Shown piece after piece: positions 57,629 through 64,000 of a stretch of DNA of 64,000 bases (positions are counted from its first letter, which is position 1; each line of letters opens with the position of its first letter). The notes under the pieces were generated by a model. It saw only the letters and a program-made list of their open reading frames with translations, ran no database searches and was not told the DNA's origin. The DNA comes from Staphylotrichum longicolle (taxonomy: Eukaryota > Ascomycota > Sordariomycetes > Sordariales > Chaetomiaceae): contig JAHCVI010000003.1 of assembly GCA_019096155.1 (NCBI GenBank), positions 4,340,001-4,404,000 on the forward strand. The letters run 5' to 3'. A program made the position numbers and the translations under genes.

Positions 57629-58851
57629 TCAGCGCGAGTACTTCTCAAGGACCTCCTCTCGCTCCAGCCCTGCTGGCTTGATGGCAGCCAGATGCATGTG
57701 GCTGACGTTTGAGTGCTCCTCAATGAACGGATTGGGGTCTGACACCTGGTCGAGATTCCCCAGTGTGTGGTTCACGCCCCGGTGTGATGCTTCGTCGGCC
57801 TGGACAGGAAGTCAGCACTGCTGAGTCAACAATTCACGTGGCAGCCTAGACATACCCGAATGTACAGGATCAAGTCCCGCATGGTCTGCTTGCCCTCGGG
57901 CATCCTCCAGTACTTGACGGCGATGTCCGGGATCTTGAAGTTCGGGTCCGTCCACTGCGGCAGCCGCCCCTTGTCCATCTCGTCGAGGCACTTGGTATAC
58001 GTCCCCACCGCCTCGTCCTCAAGGTACCCTACCAGCCTGTGACAGAAGCTGGGTGACAGCAAGTAGCCGACGAACATGGTGTTGTAAAAGATGCCCTGCG
58101 TCGCAAAGACCATGAGCCGCATCAGCCGCCCGGGCTTGTACATCTCCAAGAAGGTCAGCAGGTGCATGCGCTCGTTGTACGACTCCTCGAGGAGCGTCTT
58201 GATCCACCCCTGGTCGAGCTTGAAGCGGCGGATCGAGTGCAGGTGCCGCAGCCCGCCGGCGACGGCCCCTGGAATTCCGGCGACAGTCTCAAGGAAGACG
58301 AAGCGGACGAGCTGTGTATTTTGTTAGTAACAAGAGCCACGGAATGAAGCAAGGACATCGTCTCACCCATTGTGGTTCGGTCATGGGTTGGTAGGCAGTC
58401 TTCTTGTGAACCTTGGTGCCGGGCTTGGGCTCAGGTGGCATTCCGGTGAGAAAATCCATCCCCCATCTACAGGACGTTCAGTTAGCTCAATGGAAGGAGA
58501 CACAGAAAAGAAGAGAAACACTCACCGGCACAATCTGATCACCCGCCACGCGATCCGGTCACTGAGCGTCCGTGGCGGTCGATGGCTTGGGACCACCTCG
58601 AGCACCACCTTGTCATCCCATCCTTTGTGCGGCCAAGTCAATGGCAGAGAGGCTTGTCCTGCTGGTGGTTTGACGGGTACAATATCTTGTCCTTGAGGGA
58701 TGGCTGCCACGGTAGTTGAAAGGCGGATCTGGTGCTGCTGTCCAAGACGCCTTGCCACTCTGGATTGATGTGCCACCAGTCGAAAGCGAGGGCTAGGATC
58801 TCGCTCTTGAAGCCGGGGAAACTTGGATGGGATCCGTAGACGGTGAGCCAT
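57629..58851 (-). CDS. AOX1: Mitochondrial alternative oxidase
   Basis: It is a cyanide-insensitive ubiquinol oxidase of the inner mitochondrial membrane, bypassing complexes III and IV. Exons (minus) are 58851..58526, 58466..58367, 58311..57856 and 57799..57629, in phase, 350 residues. All diiron motifs are present: LETVAG (E150), NERMHL (E189, H192), LEDEAV (E240) and RADEASH (E297, H300). LVRFVFLETVAGIPGAVAGG and the GIFYNTMFVGYLLS region give the membrane-facing helices. The N-terminus MAHRLRIPSKFPR is basic, as in a mitochondrial presequence, though acidic residues appear early (about position 17). In Neurospora such genes are induced when the cytochrome pathway fails; the sequence here shows no recognisable control element. 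Confidence 0.96.
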
Positions 58852-60641
58852 AGCGACTGCGGATTCAGCTAGAGAGAGAGTCGGTCGTTCTGCGAGGGGA
58901 TGTGCCGCTGACTCTGGAGGGGGCTTTGGAGCCCATTGATTTATACTGCAACATCCTGATTCCCGTCGTGTGCAAGGCCATGAACTTGGCTGTCTCCATC
59001 GGCTGATCGTTGGCAAGGCAGAAGACAAGTCATCCGGTTACGGGAATCCCCCAAGGAGTCACTCATGCCCAACAACCGAGCAACATCCGGAGGGAGGATG
59101 GGGGAGATGAGTGGGACGAAAATGGCCCGGGATGACGTTCGGGTCATGGTCGAGGCCACCCGACGCTGGGCAGCATGTGGGCGACCCTCGATAAACACAG
59201 ACGAGAATGCAGCTAGCTCTTGGATGTTTCGACTCAGAGGCACAGATCAGATAGCCAGATAGCCGGCGGGTTGTGTGGGGCTGATCTCCCGAGTGCCGAT
59301 GGTCGAGTGCGTCACAGTCGACCGAAGTGGGTGCGAGAGGGCAGCCTGGGCCACTTGCATTGCCCAAGTCGACCCCAGAATGGCGTTTCGGGCTGGCCGT
59401 GCCTGGAATGGGGGATGTCAGGAATAAACGTTGTGTGGGGCGGAGCTTGAAGTGTTCTGGCTAACATGTGAAGTTTCCGAATTCGGCCCCAGTTCGGGTC
59501 CATCAGAGGGGCACTTCAAATGGTAGAGCATTCTCTTAACCAGCAACAGATCCATGTGATTAGAAGAGATTTGAAAGTATCCCAAGTGACTCTGTTTGGC
59601 ATTCATATTCTGAACCGTGGCTGAAAGACAAACCAGTCCCGTGAGTCCCCAAGGGGCTTGGACCTGAGGTCAAGCTGCACTCACCGGCTGCTACTCTCCC
59701 CGCCCAATCGGCACGCAAAAGATTCCATGTCCATCACGGCATGACGCACGCCTCCGGGGTTCAATAAGCACGGTCCACGAGCCAAGACCTGGATGGGGTG
59801 GTTTGGCAGCGGCAGCTCCCTCTCCCCCTGATATTGCCGAAACCAGACGTCTTCCCGGTTACCTCGGCAATGTCAAAGGGGCTGCCATGCTCAGCCTCAA
59901 CCCCGTCGCTCACGTTTCTTGGCTCAAAACACTGTTCTGATGGTTTGATTGACTCATTACAACTAGCCATGACACAAGCGTGTCGAAGTATAATTAATGC
60001 TGGCCTCTCGCATGCCAGCCTTGGCTGGTATGGTCAACTCAGAACCGGACCCAACCGCCAATCTCAATTCACATGATTCGGGTTTCGGATGTTGAAGACT
60101 TGAACTCTTGATTCAAGGCATCGAATGAGTGAATCATAGGAAGTGAGTTTCAGGAATGACCGACCGGGAAGCTGTTCACGACCGAAACCCATCCGGCTCG
60201 TTCATTAATGAGGTCCTCAACCCCATTGTTCCCCTTCCATCCTGTTGGTCCTCCATCTCCTGTCTGTCGACTTGCCACACTTTCTTCGTAATCTTTCAAC
60301 TCAGATAAGGTATGGGATCTCAATCCGCCGAAAAACTGCAACTGCATCGCAACCGGCAGGTTTGCGGAATTCCGGATGAATCGTACTCCCCAGCTGGAGG
60401 CGTGTCTCCTGCGCAGTTGTCAGTCATGTCATCGCCACTTGAGGAGAGATTGAGAAAGGATAATCAAAGCGTTAGGTAGAAGACAAGAGGGCACCAAATA
60501 AGGGGTGAGGTAGGCTGCTGCCGACTTACCAACTTCCCACCAGACCTTGCAGCGAAATCCGAAACGTCCACCTGCACCATGACAGCATCTCGACTGAAAG
60601 TGTCCGAAATCCCGAGCCACCACGGTCCCAGCCAGCAACCC
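58852..60641. other. Gap upstream of alternative oxidase
   Basis: It holds the AOX promoter. A tRNA-like stretch (about 59511-59560) was examined and rejected. No other gene seen. Confidence 0.45.
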
Positions 60642-60944
60642 TCAGCGTTCAACCTTTGAACACGACAAACAGACCGGAACTTGGCAGGCCCTGCACGCCG
60701 TCGCTTTATGGTTGACGGCGCCGCACTTGCAGCAGCACCAGACGGGGCCGTGCACAGCGTAGGCACAGCCGTCTCCGCCGCAATTCTCGGTGGTGTCAAA
60801 GTGGTTGGGGACGAGAAGAGGAGAGTCGGCGCTGAACTCGGTCAGGAGACAGTCCTGGCCAAGAGGGCACCGGAGGAGCTGCGGCGGCTCGTTGGGGAGG
60901 GCGTGGCCGCAGATCGGGTGTTGGTCTCGAACCCAGAGACACAT
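60642..60944 (-). CDS. Cys-rich mini-protein (100 residues)
   Basis: The frame begins MCLWVRDQHPICGHALPNEP and contains fourteen cysteines. They include CCCKCGAVNHKATACRACQ, spaced like paired zinc-knuckle ligands, and a final VPVCLSCSKVER. There is no signal peptide, so it is probably intracellular and zinc-binding. Similar very short fungal proteins with an initial C-x-H pattern exist, but I do not recognise a named family. The single exon, ATG start and clean cysteine spacing support a real gene; the small size leaves doubt. Confidence 0.55.
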   Translation of the reverse strand: MCLWVRDQHPICGHALPNEPPQLLRCPLGQDCLLTEFSADSPLLVPNHFDTTENCGGDGCAYAVHGPVWCCCKCGAVNHKATACRACQVPVCLSCSKVER

Positions 60945-61946
60945 CTTGTTGGTGCGGTTTGGATTAAAGAGCGAAAGAGTTGGTGTTGTATCAAAGAGAA
61001 AGGGTTGGTGCTGACAGAGCGTTGTAGTGGTAGGTGTTCTATTTGACGGCTTTGCTCTGGGCCAGGAAAAATTTCATTGTTAAAGGACTTTGCCTACAAT
61101 GTTAGGCCCTTCTCCTCCTAGGTATGCATATGTCCTGCCAGATGACGACTTTTTACATCCATCTTGACGTGAAACTAGGGTCATCTGAAGTGCATAAAGC
61201 ACCAGGTTTGCAGCATAAACATCAAAACATCGAGTTTGTCACAGAGAACCCTGGATAGTAACAGCGCCCACGCAGAGTTTGCTCATGATTCTGTTCCTTC
61301 CTTTGAGCACACCAAGGCCAACCGACAAAATAGGTTGAAACTAAAGAGACGACAATGTTGTGGTGGTTTGCCCCGGAACAATCGAACACCCTTGTATCTT
61401 TCTCTCCTTTGTAAAAATGTACAGCTCTAGACACAGCCGATGCATACCTAGTGTAAGCATGCAGCCTGCAGCTGACGGGCTATCCTTCAGCTGGAGACAA
61501 CTCAAAGAGGAAGGCTCTGTTTGTCTGGGTGCCATTCAAGCGCCGGCTTGGTATCGTCATATCTCAAGCGAAAAACCTCAAGAACATCATCAAGCTCCGA
61601 GTCCATTATGGGCAACTGTGTTGATAGAGTTCCGGGGTTGGCTCCTGTCATTTATCCAAAAATAGGACTCCCATGTGGAGTGGCGTACTTACCCGGATAT
61701 TGAGTAGGAGCCTTCGCCTATCATCGGGAGACTTCAATTTCCCAGAGTCTGGTGAAAGCACTTTCGAAGACCTGTAGTACGACCTCAGACTTTTCTTGGC
61801 TTCCAGGGCTGCAGCAGGAATGCGGAGTGTCTCAACGCCGAACATGGCCTCTGCCAGTTTATAGGGAGCGCGCTTTCGAAGGCTTGAGTCTCCCTTGGGT
61901 TTGCGCCTCACGCCACTTCACCATCCTTCTTGCACCGCGATCCACA
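60945..61946. other. Divergent gap, mini-protein and DUF4419 gene
   Basis: No additional gene is recognised. The frame of the next gene stays open upstream to 61752 but that part lacks coding character. Confidence 0.5.
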
Positions 61947-63263
61947 ATGAACCTCCTCACCTTCGTTGTGCTGGGCGTCGCCGCCGCCGACGTGGTCATC
62001 CTCCCCGGGGGCGACCCCAAGCCTCTCTCTCTCCCTGCGGTGCCCGTAGGGGCAGCCGATTACAACAGCATCCTGCGCAACTCTGCCTCCACCGAGTTCC
62101 CCAACTCGACCGTAAACATCCTCCTCTCATCCTACAGCGGCACGCTTGAACGGGCTGGCGTCGAGACAGTCAACGCAAGCGACATCTTTCCATCGGGCGA
62201 CTCCTTCATCCGCGGCGCGATGCAGGCGTGGGGCGAGCACTTGCACCTCGAGATCCGGCCGGAGGAGGTCTGGTTCACCATCCTCACGCAGCTCAACTTT
62301 TACATGGAGGCCAACGCCGAGAAGGTCCGGAGCCTGTTTGTGAAGCACGAGGGCCAGGAGACAATCTATGTCGAAGATACCGATTGGACCACCGTGCTGT
62401 GGCGGTTCGAGGACGAGATCCAGGCACGGGTGAAGACGCCCTGGCTGCGCGACTGGATTGCGCCAGACTTTTCCACGACCACGATGGACGACTTGATGAC
62501 GGCAAACATCCTCATGATGGGACTCATGAAGGCGTACTTCAAGTATGAGGGCGGGATTATCTGCGGTCTGCCGAGCGTGACTCTGCTGGGAGAGAAGGAG
62601 GACTGGCAGAAGCTGCTGGCGAGACTGGACAGGTTGGCCGAGTTTGGGGCCGAGCCGGAGGCGTATCGGACGAGACTGACGCCGATTCTCAAGAGGTTTG
62701 TGCAGAGCTTTGATGCGCCGGACTCGGATGAGATTCGGAAGTTCTGGGGGCAGATTGTGTTTGCGTCGTACGAGGGAATGTGCGGAGCAGCACCGCTTGA
62801 GTTGTCCGGCTGGATCACGGGGTTCTTGTTCTGGGACACCGAAGGCAAGCCGTTGGCTGGGCTCAACAAAGGGGGGAAGACAGGATTTGCGCTGGATGGA
62901 GTGAGCTACGCTTGGCATGACATCCGGAAGCTCCCCGTGGGGTATGCAAAAGCGCCTTTCACCATGCGGGACTTTGGCGGCATGGAGAAGTTCCCGGCAT
63001 ATGTCGCTGCCGGCACACTGGGCAAGCGGATGGTCAAGGGGCCTGCCAAAGGGTATGCGGCGGCTCTCGCCAGGGTCGGGTTGGACACAGCAGTGGCTGC
63101 CAATGCCAGTGCCCACGGCACCCTTCGGCCGCTCTCGGCCTGGATGCTGTATGGACCGATGTATCCTCCTGGATCATCGCCGTCAGACCCGTACGATCAG
63201 GAGTTGATGTTGATTGCAGGGAGGACAAAGCAGTATCTGCAGGGCACTTGTGGCACTTGGTAG
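61947..63263 (+). CDS. Secreted DUF4419 family protein
   Basis: The 438-residue protein starts with a signal peptide (MNLLTFVVLGVAAADVV). The DUF4419 layout is clear: AMQAWGEHLHLEIRPEEVWF near the start, LMTANILMMGLMKAYFKYEG, the GLPSVTLLGEKEDWQKLLAR block, and CGAAPLELSGWITGFLFWD. It is a single exon. The ATG at 61947 (ACAATGAAC) is preferred to the upstream TTG/ATG at 61752 because only it gives a signal peptide directly followed by conserved sequence. The function of DUF4419 is unknown. Two N-x-S/T sites near residues 50-75 fit a secreted glycoprotein. Confidence 0.88.
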   Translation: MNLLTFVVLGVAAADVVILPGGDPKPLSLPAVPVGAADYNSILRNSASTEFPNSTVNILLSSYSGTLERAGVETVNASDIFPSGDSFIRGAMQAWGEHLHLEIRPEEVWFTILTQLNFYMEANAEKVRSLFVKHEGQETIYVEDTDWTTVLWRFEDEIQARVKTPWLRDWIAPDFSTTTMDDLMTANILMMGLMKAYFKYEGGIICGLPSVTLLGEKEDWQKLLARLDRLAEFGAEPEAYRTRLTPILKRFVQSFDAPDSDEIRKFWGQIVFASYEGMCGAAPLELSGWITGFLFWDTEGKPLAGLNKGGKTGFALDGVSYAWHDIRKLPVGYAKAPFTMRDFGGMEKFPAYVAAGTLGKRMVKGPAKGYAAALARVGLDTAVAANASAHGTLRPLSAWMLYGPMYPPGSSPSDPYDQELMLIAGRTKQYLQGTCGTW

Positions 63264-63787
63264 TTGAGGATTGTTGATGTCCAAGGGAAGACAAAACGGG
63301 GAGTTGCATGGATGTGTGCGTGATGGTGCTCGACTGAGAGCCGGGCTGCAACCATTCAAGTTGTCCATCCATCACACTATCACGTCCAGAGGAGTCAAAA
63401 GAATGCACGACAGTCTGTGTCTTTATCACTAGATCAATTTCCCAGTATTATTGCTAGCCCAGCGCCAGTCACCCGCCCGTGTATCTGAACCGACCCGATG
63501 CGAACCCGGAACGAAACCCGAACCTGATGCACATGCTGCCAATCGATCCTGTATCCAAGAAGAAACCTGCGCCCACAATGCTCCCGACACAATGCATACC
63601 CGCCGCCCATGCGTATTAAGGACAAAAGAAAAACGAACGAAGGTGCGAGTCTAAGCCGAAACCCGAATACATCAATCTGTACAAGGAAAGACAACTTTTG
63701 TGTACGCCGTGACCCATCCCAGCCCGCCCACCCCGGGCCACGGCGCACAAAAGGAACACCAAGGACGGGAGAAGGGAAAAAAGAATC
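63264..63787. other. Convergent 3' gap
   Basis: 3' UTRs of two convergent genes; nothing else seen. Confidence 0.5.
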
Positions 63788-64000
63788 TCAAACATCGTCA
63801 ACGGCACCATCCATGCCGGCCTCGGACGCCGTCTGCGACTGGGCGAGGAAGTGTGAAGGCTTGCGCTGGGGACTGCCGCCTCTGCTCTGGCCAGGCATCG
63901 ACATGGTGCGGGCACGCCTGGATCCAGGCCTCGGGATCAACCTCGACCGCGAGCGCTGCTCCTCGAGCGCCGGGCGAGCCTGTTCCTTGGAGATGACCAG
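63788..64000 (-). CDS. C-terminal end of an unidentified protein
   Basis: The last 70 codons of a minus-strand gene enter from beyond the window edge. The frame reads through EEQRSRSRLIPRPGSRR, MSMPGQSRGGSPQRKPSHFL and ends in GMDGAVDDV before TGA at 63788-63790. Codon third positions are GC-rich. The R/S/P-rich tail suggests a disordered cytosolic or nuclear C-terminus, but the protein family cannot be told. Confidence 0.65.
   Translation of the reverse strand: MVISKEQARPALEEQRSRSRLIPRPGSRRARTMSMPGQSRGGSPQRKPSHFLAQSQTASEAGMDGAVDDV

Noticed and set aside
59511..59560. tRNA-like stretch containing GGTAGAGCATTCTCTTAACC
   Set aside because: It resembles a D-arm followed by a Lys-type anticodon region, but the anticodon stem does not pair and no GGTTCGA-type T-arm follows at the right distance.

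Overview
The window looks like a piece of a filamentous ascomycete nuclear genome, most likely a sordariomycete and probably Sordariales/Chaetomiaceae-like. The taxon is an inference from GC-rich third codon positions, short (about 45-75 nt) GT-AG introns with CTRAY-like branch points, and the gene complement; no database search was run. Genes are dispersed on both strands with wide gaps, and there is no bacterial-type operon, CRISPR array, rRNA gene or confident tRNA.

Layout. 1-1149: 3' part of an allantoate-type MFS permease. 1762-2871: ribose-5-phosphate isomerase with a possible mitochondrial leader. 7383-10133: Zn2Cys6 transcription factor behind a 4.5 kb gap, with an apparent 1-nt frameshift. 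11282-13354: YVC1-type vacuolar TRP channel (minus). 14382-17623: large AAA ATPase (minus) with two compensating frameshifts. 20856-22504 and 22662-24014: METTL16-type RNA methyltransferase followed by FAM50/XAP5, both linked to splicing in other eukaryotes. 24194-24430: small membrane protein. 26150-27930: eroded relics of a GIY-YIG-like gene and a SNF2-like helicase, with a polypyrimidine tract between them. 28776-29379: SH3 protein, tail to tail with a dynamin/Mx-like gene (29556-32146) that carries five in-frame stop codons.

33558-37041: secreted GMC oxidoreductase and a PTH11/SAT4-type seven-helix protein. 39289-40378: MDR-type oxidoreductase. 41682-42320: Cys-rich orphan with a charged tail. 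42833-43875: secreted CE1 esterase. 44814-47158: LtrA family membrane protein. 48060-48728: divergent ELO-like membrane protein. 49564-53039: 1119-residue coiled-coil/disordered protein. 54384-55425: secreted single-pass membrane protein. 57629-58851: mitochondrial alternative oxidase. 60642-60944: Cys-rich mini-protein. 61947-63263: secreted DUF4419 protein. 63788-64000: C-terminus of a further gene.

No obvious biosynthetic cluster is present. The neighbouring secreted GMC oxidoreductase and CE1 esterase fit a plant-biomass lifestyle. The points most worth checking are the five stop codons in the dynamin gene, the frameshifts at homopolymers in two otherwise conserved genes, the presequence on ribose-5-phosphate isomerase, and the ELO-like protein with an altered histidine box. 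Exon boundaries were assigned by eye from splice consensus and reading phase. They agree in phase for every gene where they are given, apart from the frameshifts noted.
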